Shown piece after piece: positions 27,828 to 37,912 of a stretch of DNA of 64,000 bases (its first letter is position 1; every line of letters begins with the position of its first letter). A model generated the notes under the pieces. The model did no database searches and was not told the origin of the DNA. It saw nothing but the letters and a program-made list of their open reading frames with translations. Source of the DNA: Erythrobacter mangrovi (GTDB lineage Bacteria; Pseudomonadota; Alphaproteobacteria; Sphingomonadales; Sphingomonadaceae); contig NZ_CP053921.1 of the NCBI RefSeq assembly GCF_013260645.1, positions 2,177,763-2,241,762 on the forward strand, written 5' to 3'. Position numbers and translations under genes: made by a program.

Positions 27828-29147
27828 CTATTTCGCCAGCCAGCGATGGACCGGGCCGAACTCGACCAGCGCCGCGCCGACGAAGGGCAAGGCCACAACC
27901 CAAATGCGTACCCCCGTCACGCTCAACGGGCTGGCGATGCTGATCGCGGCGGTCATGGCCAGGCCCAGGCAGATCAACAGCACGCCGACGACCAGCCGCA
28001 AGCGCGGTATGGGTCGTTCGCGGGCGCCGGCACCCATGCCGCGCTCATGGCGCGCGAACACGGCGATCAGCGGCAACAGGGCCGCGACGTAGAGCGCGAA
28101 CCAGATCGGGCGGGAGGCCCACCAGGTGCCGGTCCCTGGAAAGACATGCAAGCCGATGCCACCCGCAAGCCACGCGGCGACCATGACCAATACATAAGCG
28201 GTCAGGTGCCACAAATAGACGGTCATGATCATGCCGTTCATCAGCACTGTGGCAGTCCACAGCGTCAGATTGTCAAGCAACCTGCGGCCCCAGGGTTCAA
28301 GCGCCAGCACCAGCCCCGCCTGCATCGTGCCGAGCGCCAGCAGCGCCAGCGTGGGCGGCATGGAATTGGTGATTTCCGCACCGGGCACCCCGATCATCGC
28401 AATCGGGTAGCGACCATAGACGGTCAGCCCCAGCAGCGCGGCCGCCCCAGCAAGGAACAGGGCTAGTGCCTTCATCCCACCCAACCGCCCCTGCTGCCAG
28501 GCGAATCCCAGCTGGTGGATGGCCAGCCAGACGAACAGGAAGTTGGTGAAGTTGAGATAGGGGACGGCACGATCGAAGGTCAGCCAATCGACCAGCACCG
28601 CGCCCGCGATCAGCGCGGCGATGCTGCCAAAGCCGAACCGCTCCCACGCCTTCCATGTCAGCGGCGCGAGCGCGGTCACAAGCAGGTAGACCGCGAGGAA
28701 CCACACCGGGATGAGCGCCAGCGACACGGCCATTTTCACCGTCTCGCGCGCCATCCCCAACTGCGTTGCCGCGAAGGCGAATGCGGCCCAGACCAACAAC
28801 ACTGGAAAGACGGGGTTGACCAACCGCTCGATCCGGCTGGCGAACCAGTCCGAATAATGGCCTTCCTTCGCGCGGGTCGAGGCCCAGCTCACGCCGTTCG
28901 AATAGCCGCCGACGAGGAAGAAGATGGGCATCACCTGGAACAACCAGGTGAGCCACTGGGTCCATGGCACAATGCCGAGAAGGTGCCCTCCGACAACCTC
29001 ACCATCCGCGCCGATGTAGGGTGCGGCAACCAACCAGTGGCCAACCACCACGGCCATGATCGACAGGGCGCGCAGGAAGTCGACATAGCGATTGCGCTCG
29101 GGTGGCGCCTTCTCGGCAAGCGATCGTGCCTTGTCCCACAAACCCAT
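27828..29147 (-). CDS. Acyltransferase 3 family membrane protein
   Basis: 439-residue integral membrane acyltransferase with about ten hydrophobic segments. The family N-terminus is visible in RYVDFLRALSIMAVVVGHW, which holds the conserved Arg and the catalytic His. These enzymes O-acylate sugars, glycolipids or peptidoglycan at the cytoplasmic membrane; the substrate is not identifiable. It converges with the tyrosinase partner gene and is divergent from the second cyclopropane synthase gene. Confidence 0.85.
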   Translation of the reverse strand: MGLWDKARSLAEKAPPERNRYVDFLRALSIMAVVVGHWLVAAPYIGADGEVVGGHLLGIVPWTQWLTWLFQVMPIFFLVGGYSNGVSWASTRAKEGHYSDWFASRIERLVNPVFPVLLVWAAFAFAATQLGMARETVKMAVSLALIPVWFLAVYLLVTALAPLTWKAWERFGFGSIAALIAGAVLVDWLTFDRAVPYLNFTNFLFVWLAIHQLGFAWQQGRLGGMKALALFLAGAAALLGLTVYGRYPIAMIGVPGAEITNSMPPTLALLALGTMQAGLVLALEPWGRRLLDNLTLWTATVLMNGMIMTVYLWHLTAYVLVMVAAWLAGGIGLHVFPGTGTWWASRPIWFALYVAALLPLIAVFARHERGMGAGARERPIPRLRLVVGVLLICLGLAMTAAISIASPLSVTGVRIWVVALPFVGAALVEFGPVHRWLAK

Positions 29148-29336
29148 TCTGCCCCCTACCCCGCCAGCGAATCATCGCCTCGCGGCTCTATAGTGTTTTA
29201 GAAACCGTGGCTTATCACAGTCCTAGTCCCTAAAGCGGCATATTTTCATCAGCCCGAAGCACCGGGCCTGAATTCGGATTGACGCGAGACCTTGCATCTC
29301 GTGTATCACCATCGAACTGCGCACGAAGTGAGTAAC

Positions 29337-30584
29337 ATGAGCAAAGCCTTACTGACCAAATTCCTTGAACGCGGCGTGACCCGCGGGCGGCTCGAAGTCA
29401 TCTTCGCGGACGGCAACCGCAAGGCCTTTGGCACGCCGTCGCCGGGATTCCCGGAGATCGTGCTGCGCCTGGCCGATGATCGCGTGTCGCGCGATATCCT
29501 GCTCGATCCACGCTTGGGCGCGGCCGAAACATTCATGGACGGAAGGCTGGTCATCGAGGAAGGCGACATCCTCGGGCTCGTCACCCTGCTGCGCGCCAAC
29601 AACGCATGGGACAAGGGTGGCGATATTGGCCGGCCGCGACCCTGGCGTCGATTGCTCAACCGCATTTCGGCCGCCGCCGAGAAGGTCAACAATGCCGTTC
29701 GCTCAAAGCGCAACGTCGCGCATCACTACGACATCGGGAACGACTTCTACGCACTGATGCTCGACAATGAGCACTGGCAGTACAGCTGTGCCTACTGGCC
29801 CTCCGACGACATCACGCTGGCGGAAGCGCAGACCGCCAAGCTCGCGCATATTGCAGCCAAGCTCGCGCTGCGGCCCGGCGATACCGTGCTCGACATCGGC
29901 TGCGGGTGGGGTGGCATGGCGATCTACCTCGCGCAGCACTACGATGTACGGGTCGTGGGCATTACGCTCTCCGAAGAGCAGGTTGCGCTCGCGCGGCAGA
30001 GGGTGGTTGAAGCAGGGGTTGCCGACAAGGTCTCCATCGAGCTCGTCGACTATCGCGACTTCGCCGCCGCTGGGCGCAAGTTCAACCGGATCGTATCGGT
30101 CGGCATGTTCGAGCACGTCGGCCAGCCGCAGTTCGAGGACTTCTTCCACGCCTGTGCCAACCTGCTGACCGACGATGGCACCATGCTGCTGCATACCATC
30201 GGCCGGATGGGATCGCCTGGCGCGACCGACGCCTTCACCCGCAAGTACATCTTCCCGGGCGGCTATATCCCGGCGCTATCGGAGACTGTCCGCGCATCGG
30301 AGAAGTTCCGGTTGATTGCCACCGACGTCGAGACGCTGCGGGTCCACTACGGCAAGACCATCCGCAAATGGTACGCCAACTGCATCGACAACCGCGAGGC
30401 GATCGTCGCACTTTATGACGAGCGATTTTTCCGGATGTGGATGTTCTACCTCGCCGGTGCGGCCACGGTCTTCGAGTATGGCGGTATGTGCAACTATCAG
30501 ATCCAGTTCGCGCGAAGCCGCTATGCCCTGCCCCTTACGCGCGGCTATATCGAAGCGGAAGAGCTGCGCCTGCTGGCCGGTTAG
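29337..30584 (+). CDS. Cyclopropane-fatty-acyl-phospholipid synthase family protein, copy 2
   Basis: 415-residue paralogue of the enzyme at 24227. SAM motif LDIGCGWGGMAIYLAQHYDV, active-site region GRMGSPGATDAFTRKYIFPGGYIPALSE, and the conserved glutamate in GMFEHVGQPQ. The start MSKALLTKF was chosen over an upstream open extension of 15 codons that lacks family similarity. Both copies lie within 6 kb, separated by the tyrosinase and acyltransferase genes. It probably acts on membrane phospholipids in the cytoplasm. Confidence 0.88.
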   Translation: MSKALLTKFLERGVTRGRLEVIFADGNRKAFGTPSPGFPEIVLRLADDRVSRDILLDPRLGAAETFMDGRLVIEEGDILGLVTLLRANNAWDKGGDIGRPRPWRRLLNRISAAAEKVNNAVRSKRNVAHHYDIGNDFYALMLDNEHWQYSCAYWPSDDITLAEAQTAKLAHIAAKLALRPGDTVLDIGCGWGGMAIYLAQHYDVRVVGITLSEEQVALARQRVVEAGVADKVSIELVDYRDFAAAGRKFNRIVSVGMFEHVGQPQFEDFFHACANLLTDDGTMLLHTIGRMGSPGATDAFTRKYIFPGGYIPALSETVRASEKFRLIATDVETLRVHYGKTIRKWYANCIDNREAIVALYDERFFRMWMFYLAGAATVFEYGGMCNYQIQFARSRYALPLTRGYIEAEELRLLAG

Positions 30585-30615
30585 GCCTCGGTGCGCTCCA
30601 TCCGTTCGAATACAT

Positions 30616-31554
30616 CTAGCGCGGTTTCACTGGGGAGAGGCGCTGCACCCGCCAGTTGAGGATTTCACCGACCAGGATATCGCCATCGTCGGTGAAGTCG
30701 AAGCCATGAGGGAAACCGAAGTCGCCGATTTCCTTGCCCCATTGCCCGAAGCGACCGAGGATCTTCCCGTTGCGATCGAGGTGGATGATTGAGCCCGCGC
30801 GAGCATCGGTCAGCCAGAAGGTCCCGTCCTTGCGACGCTGGATTTCGTATGGATTTCCGAAACCAGTCCATTCGGTGATGTAGCGGCCTTCGGGCGTGAA
30901 GATCTGGACGCGCCCGTTCTCGCGGTCAGTGACGTAGATTCGGTCTTCTTCATCGACCGCAATTGAGTGCGGAAAATTGAACTCGCCCGGTGCCGTGCCT
31001 TCCTTGCCCCATGTCGCCAGCCGCTCACCATTCCTGTCGTATTTGACGATCCGGAAATTGCCTCCGTCGGCAACGTAGATATTGCCTTGGCTGTCCAATG
31101 CGACGTCGCTGGGGGCGTTGAGGTGGGCGACGGTATATCCACGGTCGTACCAGCCAGTGTCCGCCACGTTTCGTCGGCCAAGGATCAGTGTGATCCGCCC
31201 CTCGCGATTGAAGCGCAGGACCTGATGCGTGTCCTGGTCGGTCGTCCAGATGTTGCCGGCGTCGTCTACCCGCAAACCATGGGGAGTCTTGAACAGCCCA
31301 CGCCCAATCTCACGGATGAACTCTCCTTGCGCGCTGAATTCTAACAGGGAATGCTCGCCGCGGTTGAACACGTAAACGTGACCTCGATCGTCAACCTCAA
31401 GTCCGGCAACTTCGCCAAGATGCCAGTCGGCGGGCACGGACAGCTCCATGGGCGATGCGACCAACGGAAGCTGCGGGTCAGCAGGTCCTGCTAAGGCGGG
31501 TGCAGCGAGCACGGCCTGCGCGGCCAAGGTCATGGCGAAGATCGATTTACGCAT
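30616..31554 (-). CDS. Exported NHL-repeat beta-propeller protein
   Basis: 312-residue protein with a signal peptide cut after APALA. Six NHL-type repeats follow, each with a hydrophobic strand then DxxGxxYV or a variant (GHVYVFNRGEHSLLEF, GNIWTTDQDTHQVLRF, GNIYVADGGNFRIVKY, DRIYVTDRENGRVQIF). This is the fold of peptidyl-alpha-hydroxyglycine lyase and of sensor/binding propellers. No catalytic assignment can be made. It is divergent from the LysR regulator gene, 105 bp apart, so it may be the regulator's target. Confidence 0.82.
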   Translation of the reverse strand: MRKSIFAMTLAAQAVLAAPALAGPADPQLPLVASPMELSVPADWHLGEVAGLEVDDRGHVYVFNRGEHSLLEFSAQGEFIREIGRGLFKTPHGLRVDDAGNIWTTDQDTHQVLRFNREGRITLILGRRNVADTGWYDRGYTVAHLNAPSDVALDSQGNIYVADGGNFRIVKYDRNGERLATWGKEGTAPGEFNFPHSIAVDEEDRIYVTDRENGRVQIFTPEGRYITEWTGFGNPYEIQRRKDGTFWLTDARAGSIIHLDRNGKILGRFGQWGKEIGDFGFPHGFDFTDDGDILVGEILNWRVQRLSPVKPR

Positions 31555-31659
31555 GAGTTTGTTGCTCTCTCCAGTCTGATGGCCAGGGAGCTATTAATTT
31601 CCACTCGGGACTTCTAGGTACCAATTTTGAACAACTAAGGTTCCTTGCAGGAAACAATT

Positions 31660-32601
31660 ATGTTTAGGTCCGATCTCTTCCATCTCCTTCGCACCTTCCG
31701 TGCGGTGGTCGAAAATAGATCGTTCTCGGGGGCTGCTCAGTCCTTGGGAATCCAACCGCCCGCAGTGAGCAAGGCAATCGCCAAGCTGGAAGCGGACCTC
31801 GGGGTGCAGCTACTGGTTCGATCGACCCGCGCGGTTAGCCTGACCGACAGTGGCGAGTTGTTCCATCGCGAGGTCGAAAGGATCCTGAGCGATCTTGAAG
31901 ATGCACGTAGCGTGATTCAAACATTTGCAGGAGAGCCTGTCGGAGCCTTGCGAGTTTCCGCGACTGTCGCCTTTGGGCAGCGGATTCTATCCCCACTGCT
32001 GCCCCGGTTCATGAACAAGTACCCCGGGATCACAATCGACTTGCGGCTGACAAACGATATCCTCAGCCTGCACGGTGACGATGTCGACCTGGTCTTAAGA
32101 AGCACGCCCGAACTGGAAGATTCCTCAAACTACACCCGGCTGATCTCCACCCAGGATCGAATGATCGTGGTGGCGCCCGACTATCTTCGAAAGCATGGTC
32201 CGATTGGGCACCCGGAGAAACTTGCTGGCCACCGATGCCTTGCTTTCCGGGCCAACCGGCTGTTCGACCGTTGGACCTTTTCGAAGGACGGTGTGTCCTG
32301 GACTGTCCGGGTGAAGCCGATCCTGGTCTCGAATGACTACCAGACTTTGCTTGATGCCGCCGTTCAGGGAGCGGGTATCGCGCAGCTGTTCCGTTACCAA
32401 GCGCAAGGCAGCGTTGAGCGCGGGGAACTAGTGCACCTGCTGGATTCGTTCGAACTCCCGAAGCAGAACATCTACGCCATCTATCGACAGAAGCGTCGGC
32501 ATGCGACGAAGGTCGACGCCTTCGTCGGGTTCCTTGAAGAGGCTCTTGAGCAACTTCCTACGGCGAATGCAGAGGAATCAGAAGACCTTGCACGTAGTTG
32601 A
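31660..32601 (+). CDS. LysR-family transcriptional regulator
   Basis: 313-residue regulator with an N-terminal winged HTH (FRAVVENRSFSGAAQSLGIQPPAVSKAIAKLE, about 11-42) and a C-terminal effector-binding domain (about 90-300). The start was taken at MFRSDLFHLL; a TTG five codons earlier is an alternative. It is divergent from the NHL-propeller gene, the usual arrangement for a LysR target. The effector is unknown. Confidence 0.9.
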   Translation: MFRSDLFHLLRTFRAVVENRSFSGAAQSLGIQPPAVSKAIAKLEADLGVQLLVRSTRAVSLTDSGELFHREVERILSDLEDARSVIQTFAGEPVGALRVSATVAFGQRILSPLLPRFMNKYPGITIDLRLTNDILSLHGDDVDLVLRSTPELEDSSNYTRLISTQDRMIVVAPDYLRKHGPIGHPEKLAGHRCLAFRANRLFDRWTFSKDGVSWTVRVKPILVSNDYQTLLDAAVQGAGIAQLFRYQAQGSVERGELVHLLDSFELPKQNIYAIYRQKRRHATKVDAFVGFLEEALEQLPTANAEESEDLARS

Positions 32602-32725
32602 CGGGCTGCCTGACGAACGGCACGAAACCCGTACCACCCTGCACTTTGGCGGTCCCAAGCGTGGATTGGTTGCGCTGTCCTTCACCCGCTGCTAGCCGCG
32701 CGCCGCTAGGAACGAAGGTACCCTC

Positions 32726-33955
<1,230 letters not shown>

Positions 33956-33994
33956 TTGCGCCGCAGCATCGTATTGCGGCGCAATATTGCGCCT
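33956..33994 (+). terminator. Nested palindromes after argG
   Basis: TTGCGCCGCA (33956-33965) pairs perfectly with TGCGGCGCAA (33975-33984), beginning one base after the argG stop. An alternative perfect 16-base palindrome GGCGCAATATTGCGCC occupies 33979-33994 and competes for the same bases. No T run follows, so termination efficiency is uncertain. Confidence 0.55.
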
Positions 33995-34079
33995 GCGAGA
34001 CGTTAAGAATTACATTTTTGCGACGAACCGTTGAGTTATCCACCCCCATCCACAGAGAAAGGCGGGGAAAGTGGAAAAC

Positions 34080-34655
34080 TCTGCTCTTGCGCGCTTGAAG
34101 AATCGGTCAGTGAGGCGCAGCTTCAACTCATCGGAACGGCGCGGAAACGAGCTGAACTGGACGGCCCAAAAGCCTGAAAGAACAGGGAAATTCCAAACCG
34201 GAAAGACGTGGCGGAACCTGTCCGCGCGGATCAAGAGACCCTCGGGCGAAAGACTTCGGTCTGAAGCAAGGCGGGTCGATGACGGAACCGCGAAGTCGTT
34301 CCTTCACGAGCCGGGTCATCCCGGTCGGAAGCCGAGGAGGCATTGAGCAAAGGTCCGAGGACCGGAGGGAGATGCAACCGCTTGAGGCAGCTGGCCAATA
34401 TGGGGGATCAGGCTGCGGAGCCGCCCGTTGAAGGTCGGCCTGGGGAAGAAGCGAGGGTTTTCGGACCTGGCGCACTCGACCGGGTGGATTGGAGGGTGGA
34501 GCCGGATGCCGGTGCGAGCGCCGGTGAGTGTACCGGAGGACCGCTTTCGAGTGGCCCAAAGGGAAGGCATCGGATGCCAAGTTCCTGTCTCTTCGGAGAC
34601 AAGACCACGCATCGGTGAGAGTGGGGTCGGCAGCAATGCCGGCCCCATTTGCTTT
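34080..34655 (+). ncRNA. Candidate large structured RNA between argG and the RlpA-like gene
   Basis: A stretch of nearly 950 bp (33956-34899) holds no credible protein gene, yet is GC-rich and full of hairpins. Two have UUCG tetraloops: AGAC/GTCT at 34251-34262 and TGTCTC/GAGACA at 34586-34601. CCGGG/CCCGG at 34311-34324 and GCGGA/TCCGC near 34211-34225 are further stems. It ends in a terminator-like 9-bp stem (34623-34631 with 34638-34646) followed by ATTTGCTTT. Loops are purine-rich, as in structural RNAs. It does not show the conserved RNase P, tmRNA or SRP RNA sequences. Both ends are estimates and the strand follows the terminator. Confidence 0.45.
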
Positions 34656-34899
34656 GACCTCCATAGACACCAGTCCGGGGCCGCGAAAATCTCCACAGAT
34701 CCGGACATTTCAAAGAGCTGAGCCACACCGAACGGTTGCGAACGAGCCGCTTCTAGGGCCTGGTTTGCGTAGTAGGACAGGGTCTTATCCCGTCATTCCG
34801 CGATGAATCGTGGCAAGAATGGGGCAGGAACCCGTCATGTTCAGGACTCGCGCGGCGCCCGTCGGTATAGCGGGCGGCACCGAACGGGAGGTCCGAACC

Positions 34900-35409
34900 A
34901 TGGCCAAACGCGCGTATAGAACCCTGCTTTTCCTTGCCGCCGTGGCGCTTCCGGGCACCGCGGGCCATTCGGAAGAGGGGGTCGACAAGATCGATGTCGA
35001 TACAAGTTTCGACGCCACATTCGAGAGTTTCGAGGTCCTGCCCCCAGCCCCGCAGCCGGGCGCGCAGGCGGTCGACCTGACCAATATCGAGCCCGCCACC
35101 ACAGCAGCCATAATGCCGATCGAAGGCGGCGTGGCGTCCTATTACGGGCGGCGCTTCAACGGGCGGCGGACCGCCAGCGGCGAGATCTTCGACATGCATG
35201 CGATGACCGCCGCGCATCGCACCCTGCCCTTCGGCACGCTGGTCCAGGTGACGAATCCCGACAACGGCCGCAGCGTGGTGGTCCGCATCAACGACCGCGG
35301 ACCCTTCCACGGCAATCGCGTGATCGACGTGAGCCGCGCCGCGGCGACCGAGCTCGGCCTGATCGGCCCAGGCCACGGCCAAGTCGAGCTGGCGCTGGTC
35401 GAGGGCTGA
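34900..35409 (+). CDS. RlpA-like septal ring lytic transglycosylase
   Basis: 169-residue exported protein with the double-psi beta-barrel of RlpA. The barrel blocks are GVASYYGRRFNGRRTASGEIFD, MTAAHRTLPFGTLVQVTN and VVRINDRGPFHGNRVIDVS; RlpA homologues cleave denuded glycan strands at the septum. The start MAKRAYRTLLF follows GGGAGGT and gives a signal peptide ending near GTAGH. There is no lipobox and no SPOR domain, so it is a short RlpA-like form, without the septal targeting domain of classical RlpA. Confidence 0.86.
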   Translation: MAKRAYRTLLFLAAVALPGTAGHSEEGVDKIDVDTSFDATFESFEVLPPAPQPGAQAVDLTNIEPATTAAIMPIEGGVASYYGRRFNGRRTASGEIFDMHAMTAAHRTLPFGTLVQVTNPDNGRSVVVRINDRGPFHGNRVIDVSRAAATELGLIGPGHGQVELALVEG

Positions 35410-35433
35410 GCGCCAGCCTGACTTGCGCGCCCC

Positions 35434-36090
35434 TCAGCCTCCCGGCGGCATCGCAGGATCTGCGGGAGGCGATGGCGACGGAACGGACGCATCAGCCGCC
35501 GCCACCCCCTCATCCTTGCGCATGGCCCCGGCGAGCTTCCACAAGCCGAGCACCAGGCCGCCGGTTACCAGGATCTGCGCCAGCACCAGCAGCACGATAA
35601 TCCTGACCGTGGCGCCGGTATTCTCGCTTTCGACGAGCTGGCGGATGCGGTCGCGCCGCACGTGCAACTGCATCGCCTCGACGTAATCGCCGCCATAGGG
35701 CCGCACGAGCGCCTGCAGCTCGTCCGAGGGGGCATCGGGGATCACGATCCGCTCGCTATCCTCCTCGTCCATCGCGGGGATCACCACGATATGGTCGCCG
35801 GCATAGTCGAAATAGGCCACCGCCGTGCCCGCGCCGACGATCACCGCGAGCAGCGCGCCGAGCCCGACCCAGCGGTTGCGCGTGGCATCGATCCAGCGCG
35901 TGGCCAGCAACACCACGACCACCACCACCAGCCCCACGGCGGCACTGATGAAGGTGATCAGATCATCGACGTCGGGTGGAATATTGACCACGCCCTTGAG
36001 CAGCGCGAAGGCGGGGAGCAGCGCCAGCAGCGCGGCGATCGCCTTTATCAGTCCTTCGACCGATTTCATCCGTTCGATTATTCCGGGCAT
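35434..36090 (-). CDS. Membrane protein of unknown function
   Basis: 218-residue protein with four predicted transmembrane helices (about 14-34, 44-64, 74-94 and 160-185). An acidic loop (MDEEDSERIVIPDAPSDE) lies between the third and fourth. The proline-rich C-terminus (VPSPSPPADPAMPPGG) is probably disordered. No family was recognised. It overlaps the upstream gene by 13 bp, so both are co-translated; together with that gene it looks like a lineage-specific envelope pair. Confidence 0.6.
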   Translation of the reverse strand: MPGIIERMKSVEGLIKAIAALLALLPAFALLKGVVNIPPDVDDLITFISAAVGLVVVVVVLLATRWIDATRNRWVGLGALLAVIVGAGTAVAYFDYAGDHIVVIPAMDEEDSERIVIPDAPSDELQALVRPYGGDYVEAMQLHVRRDRIRQLVESENTGATVRIIVLLVLAQILVTGGLVLGLWKLAGAMRKDEGVAAADASVPSPSPPADPAMPPGG

Positions 36091-36719
36091 GACAAGGCCA
36101 CCTCCACCGCACCCTCATCGGGAATGTACTGGAAAGTGCGGGCCTCCCAGCGCGGGGCGCCGTCGCACAGCGGGAAGAAGTAGTAGCTGTAGCCCGGCTT
36201 GGCGCGCACCATCGCCCCTTCGGGGTGCGGGCCGAAGGCGCCCGCGGCGCTCATCGCCTCGACCTTCTCGGCGAAGGTCTCGCCGTCGAGGCCGAGGAAA
36301 TTGTCCTGCCGCAGGTAGAGGAACCCCGACGATCCCGCCCCGTGCACCGCCACCGCGCGATAGGCCGCCGGCCGCCAGGAATAGAGCATTGCGCCAGAGC
36401 GCAGATTGTTCTCCCACGAGGCGCGGCGCATTTCATAGGCACCGAAATCGCGCTGCCAGTCGGTCAAATCGCCGGTCGGCTGCGAGGCGGAGACTTCCTC
36501 GCCCGCATCGGCATCGGCGGCTTCCACCGCATATTCGCTGACCTCTTCGCTGCCCGCCCAGTCGGGGACCACGCCGCGCGTGTCCTCCTCCATCGCCGGC
36601 TCGGGCGCATCGTGCGACTCTGCGAACTGCGCCAGTGCAGGCGGCGCGATCGACGCCAGCACCAGCGCAGCGCCCCCCGCCGCAAGCCGTGCAAGTCCCT
36701 GAATTGTTGAGCTGTACAT
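36078..36719 (-). CDS. Exported protein of unknown function
   Basis: 213-residue protein with a signal peptide (cleavage near PPALAQ), an acidic linker to about residue 85, and a C-terminal domain rich in aromatic residues (GYSYYFFPLCDG, WEARTFQYIP). Two cysteines near the end (LCDG and LSCPE) could form a disulfide. No family was recognised. It overlaps the downstream membrane-protein gene by 13 bp. Confidence 0.6.
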   Translation of the reverse strand: MYSSTIQGLARLAAGGAALVLASIAPPALAQFAESHDAPEPAMEEDTRGVVPDWAGSEEVSEYAVEAADADAGEEVSASQPTGDLTDWQRDFGAYEMRRASWENNLRSGAMLYSWRPAAYRAVAVHGAGSSGFLYLRQDNFLGLDGETFAEKVEAMSAAGAFGPHPEGAMVRAKPGYSYYFFPLCDGAPRWEARTFQYIPDEGAVEVALSCPE

Positions 36720-36825
36720 GCCGCCCTCCCTCGGCGCGAGGCGGGCACGGTGGCATCAGACGCAGGCCGCCACCCGCGGTCCCGCAGGGTCCGTCATGCA
36801 CCTCGCCGGGGGGCCTGTATTGGAA

Positions 36826-37752
36826 TTATCGGCCATCGCCCTCCGCATCGTCGCCCGCCGGACCATCGCCAACAAGCGCGCCCTCCCCCGCAAGCTCCTC
36901 ACCTTCATATTCGTCCTCGCCCTCTTCCTCGTAGTTGTGGAGGATCGACGCCATCATCTCCTCCTCGGTGGTGACCAGCCACCACTCGTGGCCGTCGGCT
37001 TCGAAAGCCTCGAGCTGGAGCTTATCGATCTCGCCAAAGCGATCGCCATCGGGGGTCAGCTCGTACGTTTCCTTGGCCCCCTTCGGCCGCGCCGCCTCCA
37101 TGCGGTCGTACCGGTCGAGCAGCCACCGGCAATCCTCCGGCCCCAGCTCGGCGCCGGGCGTTTCGCATTGCCCCCCGCAATACCTACAGGATGGAACAGG
37201 TGGAACAGGGTTCTGCCAAGGATTTGCCGGCGGCACATTGTCCGAGATCGGAGTACCTTCGAACAGCCCCTCGATCTGCTCGTCGAGCAGGCCCAGCGCG
37301 GCGTGGAGCTCGGGCCGTTCGGCCAGCTTGTCGAGCCGCGCCAGGTGCGCGAGCAGCAGGCGGCTGTCATAGCGGCGGCGGCGCGCAACCTCCTCGCCGT
37401 GATAGAACACCGCCTCCTCCACCCCGTTGAGCGCGCGATCGGCGAGCACCTGTTCGGCATGGTCGCGCGCCGCCAGCAGCGCCACATCCCACGCCCGCGC
37501 AAAGCCCGGCGAGCGCCGCCGCGCGCGATAGGCGGTCTGCGCCGAAACCCGCGCCGCGCGGCAGGCGAGCCGGACATTGCCGTTGAACTGGAGCGATTTG
37601 AGGAACTCCCCCTGCGCGCGCGGGGTGAAGATGGAGAAGCGGTCCTGATCTTCGGCCCCCTCAGCGGAAGCGGGAACCGGCTCCGCGCCCAGAGGGGGCG
37701 ACACAGGGAAATCGGACTGGATGAAGTCGGGGTGCGGGGTGATGGCGTTCAT
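36826..37752 (-). CDS. HTH protein resembling phage terminase small subunit, sphingomonad type
   Basis: 308-residue protein of unknown role. An N-terminal region (about 50-105) reads FNGNVRLACRAARVSAQTAYR with a following RSPGFARAWD, a helix-turn-helix pattern like terminase small subunits. The C-terminal part is strongly acidic (EEEGEDEYEGEELAGEG). The third dispersed repeat lies in frame inside it and encodes NPVPPVPSCRYC, beside a CxxC pair. The start MNAITPHPDF is chosen because the duplicated remnant at 38610 conserves it. Probably a mobile-element or lineage-specific DNA-binding protein. Confidence 0.65.
   Translation of the reverse strand: MNAITPHPDFIQSDFPVSPPLGAEPVPASAEGAEDQDRFSIFTPRAQGEFLKSLQFNGNVRLACRAARVSAQTAYRARRRSPGFARAWDVALLAARDHAEQVLADRALNGVEEAVFYHGEEVARRRRYDSRLLLAHLARLDKLAERPELHAALGLLDEQIEGLFEGTPISDNVPPANPWQNPVPPVPSCRYCGGQCETPGAELGPEDCRWLLDRYDRMEAARPKGAKETYELTPDGDRFGEIDKLQLEAFEADGHEWWLVTTEEEMMASILHNYEEEGEDEYEGEELAGEGALVGDGPAGDDAEGDGR
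37187..37207 (-). repeat. Dispersed TGTTCCA element, copy 3 (intragenic)
   Basis: Differs by two of 21 bases from the copies at 19762 and 25563, and lies in frame within the HTH gene, encoding PVPPVPSC. It also shares the following TAGG with copy 1. Confidence 0.7.
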
Positions 37753-37912
37753 GGTTCGCTCCTGAGGAGTGGGAGGGAACCGGATCACCTATGCCCTAAC
37801 GAGCGTGTAGGACAGTACCGGCATGCACATTCAATCCGCGATAAAATGTCGGTAATTTCCAATCACCTCGTATGCCCGGCGCCTAGCTTTCAAGCCGAAA
37901 GGTGGGTAGGCC

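Noticed and set aside
34036..34044. DnaA-box-like TTATCCACC after argG
   Set aside because: One mismatch to TTATCCACA and no further boxes nearby; an origin would show a cluster and an AT-rich unwinding region.
34080..34655. RNase P, tmRNA or SRP RNA
   Set aside because: None of the conserved blocks of these RNAs (for example GAGGAAAGTC, or a tRNA-like T loop with CCA end) was found on either strand.
34128..34670. 180-residue open frame on the minus strand between argG and the RlpA-like gene
   Set aside because: Its composition (Pro/Arg/Ser-rich, no motif) is that of a non-coding frame, and strong hairpins cross it; the region fits an RNA better.
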